Assembly (NCBI GenBank): GCA_017453305.1
Contig: JAFTKJ010000006.1
Location: 20,966-84,965 of the forward strand
Direction of reading: 5' to 3'
DNA: 64,000 nucleotides
DNA from: Clostridia bacterium
Lineage (GTDB): Bacteria > Bacillota > Clostridia > Oscillospirales > CAG-272
Positions 33,290-40,642 of the stretch are shown one piece after another (position 1 is the first letter of the stretch; each line of letters starts with the position of its first letter). The notes under the pieces were generated by a model. The model did no database searches. It had not been told where the DNA came from and saw only the letters and a program-made list of their open reading frames with translations. Position numbers and translations under genes: made by a program.

Positions 33290-34120
33290 TTACTTTTTAT
33301 AAAGACGGATATATTTGGAAGGAGAGATTCCTGTTTTCACTTTGAAAAACGTGGAAAGATAGGAGGCTGAGGAAAAGCCCATCAGGGTTGAGGTTTTGGA
33401 AATAGAGTACCCCTGCAAAAGCAAGGTCTGAATCTCTTTGATGCGCAGGGAGGCAAAGTAGGACATCGGTCCCTCTCCCGTATAGGTATAAAATAGCTTT
33501 TTGACATAGCTTGGGCTGATGTGATGCATGGCAGAAATCCGCTCGAGCGTCAACGGCTCTCGTACGTGCTCGGTCATCGTGTGGATCAATCTGCGGTATT
33601 CCTCCGCTCCCGCACCTTTTGCAATGCTTTTCTCCGAGCCTTTATTCAGCGAAAGGGAAATCAAAAACGCTTCCAGCCTGTGTCTTGCAGTAATCGCGGC
33701 GTGTACGTTTGGCGCCGCATCCCCGGCATCCCATTGATAGACGTACTCGTGAAATACGGCAAACAGTTCTTGATATTCTGTCAATGCTGCATCCTCCAGG
33801 GCAAAGATGCCTTGCTTAAGGGAGGAGGGAAGTGCGCCCGTATGTGCAAAGGAACAGACAAGCACGTGTGGGGAGGTGCCGCCCGCACTTTTGATGCGGT
33901 GAAATTCCCCGGGGGCATGCAAAATCATTTCGCCGCCGTGCAAGAGATAGGATTGATCATTTTCAACGACCTCTACCTCTCCCGTCAGAACGGTGACGAT
34001 CTCCCAAAAATCATGATCCTCACCTTTAAAAATAAAGTTTTGATCCCACCTGTAATCCAGTGCTGAAAAGAGCGCCGTGATTCGAAACGGTGTCGGAATT
34101 TCATAGCTTTTATGCTTCAT
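33290..34120 (-). CDS. AraC-family transcriptional regulator (cassette regulator)
   Basis: 276 aa. Cupin sensor domain (DHDFWEIVTVLTGEVEVV, about 35-52; GGEMILHAPGEFHRI) and C-terminal AraC HTH (LTLERISAMHHISPSYVKKLFYTYTGEGPMSYF ... ISPSKYI). Its start lies six bases from the 94-bp cassette B that separates it from the divergent GH109-type gene. A second copy of this cassette lies upstream of the glycosidase-like gene at 17727, so it probably governs both. Sensor ligand likely a sugar. Confidence 0.85.
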   Translation of the reverse strand: MKHKSYEIPTPFRITALFSALDYRWDQNFIFKGEDHDFWEIVTVLTGEVEVVENDQSYLLHGGEMILHAPGEFHRIKSAGGTSPHVLVCSFAHTGALPSSLKQGIFALEDAALTEYQELFAVFHEYVYQWDAGDAAPNVHAAITARHRLEAFLISLSLNKGSEKSIAKGAGAEEYRRLIHTMTEHVREPLTLERISAMHHISPSYVKKLFYTYTGEGPMSYFASLRIKEIQTLLLQGYSISKTSTLMGFSSASYLSTFFKVKTGISPSKYIRLYKK

Positions 34121-34126
34121 ACGTCA

Positions 34127-34220
34127 ATCCTTGTGTCTTTATTTGTAAATTCTATGTCCATTTTTGGATTTACATTCAAAAATGGTCAGTGTATAATTAT
34201 AATATCACAAAGCTATCAAA
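34127..34220 (+). promoter_or_regulatory. 94-bp regulatory cassette, copy B
   Basis: Three differences from 17541-17634. Palindrome TTTTTGGAT ... ATTCAAAAA and TATAAT (34199-34204). Occupies the whole divergent control region between the AraC regulator and the GH109-type gene. Confidence 0.8.
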
Positions 34221-34255
34221 AAAGCAATACTGTTTTGGAAAGGAATTTCAAAGAT

Positions 34256-35545
34256 ATGATACAAAGAGAAAAGAAAACCAAGGTGAAAGTAGGCTATATC
34301 GGGTTAGGAAGGCGCGGGTATTCCATGCTGAGCCGTTGCTTTGCTAACATGGCAGACGTGGATTTTGCATGGGTGTGCGATCTCTCCAGGGAAAAGCTGG
34401 ATCGTGCGGTGCAGACTTTGACCGAAGCGGGACGCCACGAACCCAAAACCACAACCAATTATCACGATATTCTGGCAGATCCCGACGTAGATGCTGTAAT
34501 TGTTATGACGGGGTGGGATATGCACGTTCGGTGTTCACTCGATTCTCTCAAAGCAGGAAAATACACCGCCGTGGAGGTGGGATGCGCCTACGATATTTCC
34601 GAGTGCTACGAGCTTGTGAAAGCGTATGAGGAAAGCGGTGCCCCCTTGATGATGCTTGAAAACTGCTGCTATGGCAGACGCGAGATGATGGCGTTGAATA
34701 TGGTCAAGCAGGGGCTCTTTGGCGAGGTCGTGCATTGCGACGGCGGATACCTTCATTATTTGAATGATGCCGAGCTGTTTGTAAAGAGATTTGGAGAGCC
34801 TACTTACTCGCATTACCGTGCATTTGACTATCTCAATCGCAATTGCGAGCAGTACCCGACGCATGAATTCGGACCCATCTCCAAGGTTCTTGGTATCAAT
34901 CGCGGAAACCGTATTCTGACGCTTTCTTCCTTTGCAAGCAAGAGTCGCGGTGCGGAGAGCTTTTTGAAGGAGCATCCCGAATTGGAGCACCCGATGGGGG
35001 GAAAACACTTTCGGCAAGGCGACGTTATTACCACCGTTATGACCTGCGCGAACGGAGAAACGGTGCGCCTGACGCTGGATACCACCCTTCCGCGCCCTTA
35101 TTACAGCCGCAATTTTACGGTGCGCGGTACCAAGGGCTGCTGTGTGGAGGAGGGCGGATTTGGAACCTTTTTCCTGGAGGGAATGAAGGAGCCTGTTGCC
35201 AACAATGAGGAAAGCTTTTACGAAAAGTACGATCACCCGCTGTATGCGGAATACGCAAGTCTTGGAATTACAGACGACCACGGCGGCATCGATTGGCTCG
35301 TCGGACGCGCGTTTATTGAGAGCGTCAAGGCAGGAACGGATACCCCGATCGATGCATACGATACTGCCACCTGGCTGGCGATCGCATCACTTTCCGAGGC
35401 TTCTATCGCCAAGGGAGGAGCTCCCGTGGAATTTCCGGATTTTACAAACGGAAAATGGTTCCGCCGCGAGCCTGCCGTCAGGGGAAAATACTGTTTGGAT
35501 GAGATCTGCAGCGACCCCTCCGTTCCCTTTATCCCACAAGGATGA
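34256..35545 (+). CDS. GH109-type NAD-dependent alpha-N-acetylgalactosaminidase-like (Gfo/Idh/MocA fold)
   Basis: 429 aa. N-terminal Rossmann motif VGYIGLGRRG (about 12-21) for NAD(H). The middle part follows GH109 closely: MMLENCCYGRREMMALNMVKQG, YPTHEFGPISKVLGINRGNR, SSFASKSRG, DHGGIDWLV and the terminal VEFPDFTNGKW. GH109 enzymes hydrolyse alpha-GalNAc by transient oxidation at C3. Note CAYDISECYELV where other Gfo/Idh/MocA members have EKP. No signal peptide is visible, so it acts inside the cell. Controlled by cassette B. Substrate specificity may differ. Confidence 0.75.
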   Translation: MIQREKKTKVKVGYIGLGRRGYSMLSRCFANMADVDFAWVCDLSREKLDRAVQTLTEAGRHEPKTTTNYHDILADPDVDAVIVMTGWDMHVRCSLDSLKAGKYTAVEVGCAYDISECYELVKAYEESGAPLMMLENCCYGRREMMALNMVKQGLFGEVVHCDGGYLHYLNDAELFVKRFGEPTYSHYRAFDYLNRNCEQYPTHEFGPISKVLGINRGNRILTLSSFASKSRGAESFLKEHPELEHPMGGKHFRQGDVITTVMTCANGETVRLTLDTTLPRPYYSRNFTVRGTKGCCVEEGGFGTFFLEGMKEPVANNEESFYEKYDHPLYAEYASLGITDDHGGIDWLVGRAFIESVKAGTDTPIDAYDTATWLAIASLSEASIAKGGAPVEFPDFTNGKWFRREPAVRGKYCLDEICSDPSVPFIPQG

Positions 35546-35814
35546 GGGATACTGTGGGGGATACAAAATGGGAAGCCGTTTTGCATGCCTTGAAGCTGCT
35601 TGCCGATCGCTTTGAATGGGTGAATTCCACCTTGGTTTATGAGGAACCACTGTACGCGATCGTAACCGTGGAGGGAACCCACGTGAGGATCGAGGGAACG
35701 GAGACGAGGATGCTCCACGGCGTAACGTTGGATGCGGTCACGGACAAGATCTACAGCTCCAGGGGAAGGACCTGTGAACCGATCATCCGAAGCGCGGATA
35801 TTACCCTGCATTGA
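35542..35814 (+). CDS. Small protein of unknown function, coupled to the GH109-type gene
   Basis: 90 aa. ATG overlaps the stop of the GH109-type gene (ATGA), strong evidence of translational coupling. Alternating hydrophobic residues (LYAIVTVEGTHVRIEGTETRML) suggest a small all-beta domain. No signal peptide or family recognised. Could be an accessory or sensor subunit of the enzyme. Confidence 0.5.
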   Translation: MRDTVGDTKWEAVLHALKLLADRFEWVNSTLVYEEPLYAIVTVEGTHVRIEGTETRMLHGVTLDAVTDKIYSSRGRTCEPIIRSADITLH

Positions 35815-35969
35815 CCGCAAGGATCTTGCCTGAAAACGGGAGATTAAATTTTAATTTGCAGGTTTAAGCACATCATGGAGAGCAAAAAAGATTACTGAAC
35901 AAGCACAGGTAAGCTTGTATTTCAAAATATGATAAAATAATACGTAAAATAAAAAAGGAGAACACAGTT

Positions 35970-36695
35970 ATGCAATACCGCGCGCACAGAGGTCATTCGG
36001 GCTATCCCGAAAATACGATACCCGCATTTCGCCGTGCCGTTGAGGCCGGCTTTGATCAAATTGAGACCGATCCCGCTTTTACAAAGGATGGCGTGATCGT
36101 TTTGATGCACGATTATACGATCAACCGAACCTGCCGCAAGCGCGACGGCTCGCCGATTGGTGGAGACGTACGTCTTGTCGATATTACCTACGAGGAGCTT
36201 TTACAATATGACGCCGGAATCGCTTTTGGAGAGCAATTCCGTGGGACGACCGTACCTCGTCTGGAGGAGCTTTTGCAGCTGCTGGACGGTACGGATATCC
36301 TGCTGGATTTGGATAAAAAGATTACAACCGACCACATCGAGGTGCTGATGGAGCTGGTAGGAAAATATAACGTCCGCGCGGAATATTCCTGCGGTGATCT
36401 TACGCGCATTCAAAGGGCGCTTGCATACAATCCCAAAGCGCTGATCAACTATGACGGCAATACCACCGAGCAGGACCTGGAGGCGGTGTGCGCACTGGTT
36501 CCAAAGGATCAGCTGACGGTTTGGATGTATTACGACAACCCGCAATTTGCATGGCTGACCGATCGCTTTAAGGCCTCACCCGAAAACTGCGCGCGCGTCA
36601 AAAAATATGCACAGCTCGGCATTGCGAACGTTCGCACCCCTTATGAGATGCGGGATGCGATCCGCTTTGGCGCAGATGTGATCGAGCCGTTTTAA
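35970..36695 (+). CDS. Glycerophosphodiester phosphodiesterase-family protein
   Basis: 241 aa, start after AAAAAAGGAG. GDPD signature: HRG (His6-Arg7-Gly8), PENT (about 14), IETDP, and LMHDYTINRT with the catalytic His-Asp. The DLDKK and EYSCGD segments supply later barrel strands. Cytoplasmic. Hydrolyses glycerophosphodiesters to glycerol-3-phosphate and an alcohol. Shorter than the typical GDPD only at the C-terminus. Separate transcription from the GH109 unit is likely. Confidence 0.8.
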   Translation: MQYRAHRGHSGYPENTIPAFRRAVEAGFDQIETDPAFTKDGVIVLMHDYTINRTCRKRDGSPIGGDVRLVDITYEELLQYDAGIAFGEQFRGTTVPRLEELLQLLDGTDILLDLDKKITTDHIEVLMELVGKYNVRAEYSCGDLTRIQRALAYNPKALINYDGNTTEQDLEAVCALVPKDQLTVWMYYDNPQFAWLTDRFKASPENCARVKKYAQLGIANVRTPYEMRDAIRFGADVIEPF

Positions 36696-36740
36696 TTAAA
36701 AAGCAAAAAGAAAAGGTGTACGCCAACACCCGATGAAAAA

Positions 36741-36792
36741 CCGCCCCGTTCCAGTCAACAGGAACGGGGCGGCGCCCATGAGGGGCTTTTTT
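36741..36792 (+). terminator. Terminator after the glycerophosphodiesterase gene
   Basis: CCGCCCCGTTCC / GGAACGGGGCGG stem, then a GCCC-ATGA-GGGC mini-hairpin and six T. The first stem is almost identical to 26555-26587. Confidence 0.7.
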
Positions 36793-36924
36793 GTTGCCGT
36801 CATGCACGCTCGCATCCGAGCGACGCCGATGGCTTTTGTTGTGAAAAAACAAATTCACAGACTTCTTTTTTCACACGAACCTGCGGAAACAGTATCCGCA
36901 TAACGAAATAGAGAAGAGCTTTCC

Positions 36925-37122
36925 TTATTTCGTCTTAATGGAGTTCTCGTAGGACTCGATCATCTTCTTGACCATCTGTCCACCAACGGAACCGGCTTGC
37001 TTTGCGGTGATGTCGCCGTTGTAGCCCTGCTTCAGGTTTACGCCGACCTCATTCGCAGCCTCCATCTTAAATCTCTCGAGTGCTTCCTTTGCCTCGGGAA
37101 CAAGAGTCTTGTTGCTTGCCAT
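36925..37122 (-). CDS. Alpha/beta-type small acid-soluble spore protein
   Basis: 65 aa. Coats and protects DNA in the dormant spore. The sequence KMEAANEVGV holds the GPR protease cleavage region, and AKQAGSVGGQMVKKMIES is the signature DNA-binding helix of the family. The start at 37122 follows an AGAGGAGAA ribosome site; an upstream in-frame Met lacks one. Direct evidence that the organism makes endospores. Expected to be read by the forespore sigma factor; no vegetative promoter is seen. Confidence 0.92.
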   Translation of the reverse strand: MASNKTLVPEAKEALERFKMEAANEVGVNLKQGYNGDITAKQAGSVGGQMVKKMIESYENSIKTK

Positions 37123-37359
37123 GGTTTTCTCCTCTTCTGAACGGTCTGCAATCACAAACCGTTCATCTGTGAAACAAATGAGGATTTGAAATTGCTTACG
37201 CGTTCGTTTATCTATATCATTGAGTCACACTTTCGCGCGGCTCTGTCATTATTATGAGCCGCAATGAGCGAGATATGAATGGAATTTTTTGCAGAAAAAT
37301 CGGCAATTTTGAAAAAGGAACTCAAAGCAAAGCGCATTCCGTTGAGGTACTGTTGTAGC

Positions 37360-37735
37360 AATGGCGCAGGAAGGGGCTTTTTTGAAAAAGCCCCTCCCAC
37401 ACCCTCCTCAAAAATTTTTGTCGGGGGTGTCTCAAATGCAAAATTTGAGACACCCCCGAAGGGGCTAGTCAGATTTAGGCGAGAATCGTCGATTTTGGGG
37501 CGTGAGGCGTACGAGGGTACGTCGAGCCCCAAAAGCGGCGATAGAAAAAGTCCGTAAATATTTGGAGAATTTCGAAGAAATTCAACCTTATCCTGTCTCA
37601 TTTGTCGTTTTTGACGGCGAGCGGGACTTTTTTCTTTACGCCACGGGCTTTTTCGGTCTCGTCAAATGTGACAGCCCCGATCAAAGCGCTTGGGGTGTCG
37701 GGACCTTCTTGCAGAAGGTTCTAACAAAAAACAAT
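37360..37735. repeat. Composite intergenic repeat locus R1
   Basis: Hairpins AGGGGCTTTTT/AAAAAGCCCCT (37372-37395), GGGGGTGTCTCAAAT / ATTTGAGACACCCCC (37423-37457), TTTTGGGGC / GCCCCAAAA with an inner CGTAC/GTACG arm (37494-37534), and GGGGTGTCGGGACCTTCTT with its complement (37692-37725). The second and last modules recur in R2. Apart from these, 37123-37747 holds no gene; frames there are by-products of the repeats. Confidence 0.7.
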
Positions 37736-37747
37736 ATCGCTACCCAA

Positions 37748-38533
37748 TCAGAGCATAAAGGTGCGGATGAAGTCACGGGTGAAGGCAACGCCGGCGTCGC
37801 CGAGCTCGCCTCTCCAGGTTGCGGAGTGGGGCTCGATGCTCAGGTCGCCCGTGTACTTTCTTGCATAGAGGATAGAGAAGAGGGGACGCCACAAAATGTC
37901 GTCCATACCTGCGGGGGGATCGTCCACCGCTCTTTTGCCTGCGTGGGTTGTGCCCTTGATGTGCACGTGTGCTACGCGCTCGCACCAATCCGAAAGCTCG
38001 GCGAGGTAGTCGTCGCCGCGGTTGTAGGTATGAGAGGGGTCAAACTTGATGTAGAGATCGGGGTTTTCGCCAAGGACGATCTTCCAATGCTCGGGGGAGA
38101 CGATAAAGTTATTCCAATTGCAGTTTTGAATGGCGACCTTGATGCCTTTGCCCTTTGCGCGCTCGGTCAACGTGCCCAAAAACTCCAGCGCGTTGCAGTA
38201 GTTGCGCCACAGGCTGATGCTCTCGTCGTAGTTACAGCCGCAAACAAAGGTTTTTGCACCAAGCTCAACGGCGGTATCCAGCAGGGTGAGGTACTGCGCA
38301 GCCTTTTCTAGGTTGATGGTGCCGTTTTCCAGCACGCTGTGGTTCCATCTGCCCACACTGGAGACGTCAAGTCCCGTGCGTGCGATCTCTGCCTTTACGC
38401 TGTCCTTTGCGGCGATCAGACGGTCGGCATCCTCGGCGTTGTTACAGCAGATCTCAATAAAATCCAAGCCGCTGTTTTTGACCAGATCAAAGCCCTGCGC
38501 GGTATAGTTGTTTTGAATTCTTCCAAGTCTCAT
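37748..38533 (-). CDS. Sugar phosphate isomerase/epimerase-family protein (xylose isomerase-like TIM barrel)
   Basis: 261 aa, start after AAAGGAG. Metal-ligand pattern: IEICCNN (Glu), IQNCNWN, KFDPSHTYNRGDD (Asp-His), HVHIKGT and SIEPHS (Glu). This is the AP-endonuclease-2/xylose-isomerase-like barrel used by sugar and inositol epimerases. Monocistronic between R1 and a PTS gene. It could interconvert a keto-sugar from one of the catabolic clusters. Confidence 0.75.
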   Translation of the reverse strand: MRLGRIQNNYTAQGFDLVKNSGLDFIEICCNNAEDADRLIAAKDSVKAEIARTGLDVSSVGRWNHSVLENGTINLEKAAQYLTLLDTAVELGAKTFVCGCNYDESISLWRNYCNALEFLGTLTERAKGKGIKVAIQNCNWNNFIVSPEHWKIVLGENPDLYIKFDPSHTYNRGDDYLAELSDWCERVAHVHIKGTTHAGKRAVDDPPAGMDDILWRPLFSILYARKYTGDLSIEPHSATWRGELGDAGVAFTRDFIRTFML

Positions 38534-38758
38534 GATATCAAGCTCCTTTGCATCGTTCAAAATGCGACGGTCACTTGCCGCCGCGTATGTGTGGTTTACA
38601 GCATAATTATACACCAGCTTTTTGCAAAATGCAATACGTATGTGCATAATTTTCTTCTTCTTCTTTTTTTGAGGAGGGGGTCAAAAAAAGTCTTGTTTTG
38701 TACCAAAAGAGCACCAAAAAGAGGAGCTCGATTTTAGAAAATTTGTGAAAAATGAACC

Positions 38759-38787
38759 TTGTTACCAAACGCCAAATGTGATATACT
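38759..38787 (+). promoter_or_regulatory. Promoter of the PTS IIC gene
   Basis: TTGTTA at 38759, 17-base spacer, TATACT at 38782. Confidence 0.6.
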
Positions 38788-38820
38788 ATTGGAAAGAAAA
38801 TTCGGAGGTTTGATAAAAAA

Positions 38821-39906
38821 ATGAAGGAAGTATTGAAAAAGTACGCAAAGCGGTACTTCATTGATGCAATGGGAGCTATGGCGCTCGGTCTTTTTGCTTC
38901 CTTGCTCATCGGTACCATCTTTAACACCATCGGTATGATCCCCGGGCTTTCCGTTATGTCCACCATCGGTAAGGGTGCACAGGCGGTTGCAGGCGCGGCA
39001 ATGGCAATTGCAATTGCGGTCTCCCTCAAGGCAGATCCCTTAGTCGTTTACACCTGCGCGGCAGTCGGCTATCTTGCAAACGCAAACGGCGGCGCGGGCG
39101 GCCCCTTGGCAGTTCTCTTTATCGCCATCATCGCCTCCGAGGTTGGCATGCTGGTATCCAAAAAGACCAAGGTCGATATTTTGGTCACCCCGTTCGTCAC
39201 GCTTCTCGTAGGCGGTATTCTCAGCGTGTTCTGCGCGCCCTACATCGGTCAGCTGGTCGGCTTTGTCAGCAACTTTATCGGCTGGGCGACCACACAGCAG
39301 CCCTTCCTGATGGGCATTATCGTTTCCGTTGTGATCGGTGTTGCTCTGACCTTGCCTATCAGCTCGGCGGCGATCTGCGCGGCGATCTATCTTTCCGGTA
39401 TGCCTGCGTTCGATGCCGCAGGTGAGTTGATCCTGCGCGACTATGCAGGGCTTGCGCTGGCAGGCGGTGCCGCTGTGGCAGGCTGCTGCGCGCAGATGGT
39501 CGGCTTTGCCGTAATGAGCTTTAAGGAAAACAAATGGGGCGGTCTTGTTTCGCAGGGAATTGGCACGAGCATGCTGCAGATGCCCAACATCATCAAAAAT
39601 CCGCGCATTTGGATCCCCGCAACGTTGACCAGCGCCATTACGGGACCGATTGCCACCTGCGTATTCCACATGCAAATGTACGGCGCGGCAATCAACTCGG
39701 GCATGGGTACGTGCGGACTTTTGGGCCCCATCGGCATCATTTTGGGCTGGTTTGGCGGCTCTTATCCCGAAACGGTGACCGCAATGGATTGGATCGGACT
39801 GATCCTGATCTGCTTCATTCTTCCCGCGGTACTGACACTGGCGTTCAGCGAGCTTCTTTACAAGCTCAAGTGGATCAAGCCCGGCGACCTCAAGCTGCCG
39901 GAATAA
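38821..39906 (+). CDS. PTS transporter subunit IIC (PTS_EIIC_2 family)
   Basis: 361 aa with about ten transmembrane helices (starts at about 15, 50, 75, 95, 120, 170, 215, 270, 300 and 325). Family features: GGAGGPLAVLF, LTLPISSAAICAAIYLSG, GCCAQMVGFAVMSFKEN and PNIIKNPRIWIPATLTSAI. No EIIA or EIIB gene is nearby, so phosphorylating partners must come from elsewhere or the protein acts as a facilitator. Transcribed alone with its own terminator. Confidence 0.8.
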   Translation: MKEVLKKYAKRYFIDAMGAMALGLFASLLIGTIFNTIGMIPGLSVMSTIGKGAQAVAGAAMAIAIAVSLKADPLVVYTCAAVGYLANANGGAGGPLAVLFIAIIASEVGMLVSKKTKVDILVTPFVTLLVGGILSVFCAPYIGQLVGFVSNFIGWATTQQPFLMGIIVSVVIGVALTLPISSAAICAAIYLSGMPAFDAAGELILRDYAGLALAGGAAVAGCCAQMVGFAVMSFKENKWGGLVSQGIGTSMLQMPNIIKNPRIWIPATLTSAITGPIATCVFHMQMYGAAINSGMGTCGLLGPIGIILGWFGGSYPETVTAMDWIGLILICFILPAVLTLAFSELLYKLKWIKPGDLKLPE

Positions 39907-39915
39907 AAATAAAGA

Positions 39916-39963
39916 GGGGTGAGTCACGTGCGGTTGAATGCGGTGCTCACCCCTTGCGCCTTT
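39916..39963 (+). terminator. Terminator after the PTS IIC gene
   Basis: GGGGTGAG / CTCACCCC stem with a 21-base loop, then TTGCGCCTTTTG. Confidence 0.6.
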
Positions 39964-40090
39964 TGTAGAAGGGCTGTTACAAAAAATTGCAAAAAAAATT
40001 GAAAAAAATTCCTCATGCTGTAAGATTTTGAATTGCTTTTGCGACTATATAGGTGAAAGGCCTTTTAAAACGATATAAGGAGGTGACCGT

Positions 40091-40642
40091 ATGAAGGACG
40101 AAAAAATCATTTTGCTGTATTGGGAGCGCAACGAAAGCGCCATTCGGGAAACCGAGCTGAAATACGGCAAATATTGCCACACCGTCGCCTACAATATTCT
40201 TCACTCGCACGAAGATGCCGACGAATGTGTCAACGACACCTGGAACGGCGCTTGGAACGCCATGCCTCCCCAAAAGCCGACCCGATTGCAGAGCTTTCTT
40301 GCTCGCATTACCCGAAATATTGCCATCGACCGCGTTCGTTATGAAAGCGCGCAAAAGCGCGGTGCAGAGGTGGAGAGCGCCATTGACGAATATTGGGAAT
40401 GCATTCCGAGCGAGGATGCCTCATTGGAGGACGAGATCGCGCTAAAGCAGGCAATCAACTCTTTTCTTGCTTGTCTTGATACCAAAACACGTGTGATATT
40501 CATGCGCAGATATTGGTACACGATGAGCGTCAAGGAGATTGCCGACGGTATGCACCTTTCGGAAAGTCACGTCAGCGTCGTCCTGCACAGAACCAGACGC
40601 AAATTCAAAGATTATCTTACAAAGGAAGGGATATTTGTATGA
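40091..40642 (+). CDS. RNA polymerase sigma factor, sigma-70 (ECF-like) family, second copy
   Basis: 183 aa, start after AAGGAGGTGA. Aligns with the sigma factor at 2842: MKDEKIILLYWERNESAI, DADECVNDTWNGAWNAMPP (region 2), ITRNIAIDRVRY, and region 4 ending SVKEIADGMHLSESHVSVVLHRTRRKFKDYL, a clear HTH. Overlaps its membrane partner by four bases, the same architecture as 2842/3435. Confidence 0.88.
   Translation: MKDEKIILLYWERNESAIRETELKYGKYCHTVAYNILHSHEDADECVNDTWNGAWNAMPPQKPTRLQSFLARITRNIAIDRVRYESAQKRGAEVESAIDEYWECIPSEDASLEDEIALKQAINSFLACLDTKTRVIFMRRYWYTMSVKEIADGMHLSESHVSVVLHRTRRKFKDYLTKEGIFV

Noticed and set aside
37372-37457. Possible CRISPR-like repeat array in R1
   Set aside because: Each stem differs and spacing is irregular; no spacer-repeat periodicity.
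37502-38311. A 269-codon frame over R1 and the isomerase gene
   Set aside because: The first half reads repeat hairpins and the second half is antisense to the sugar isomerase/epimerase gene.
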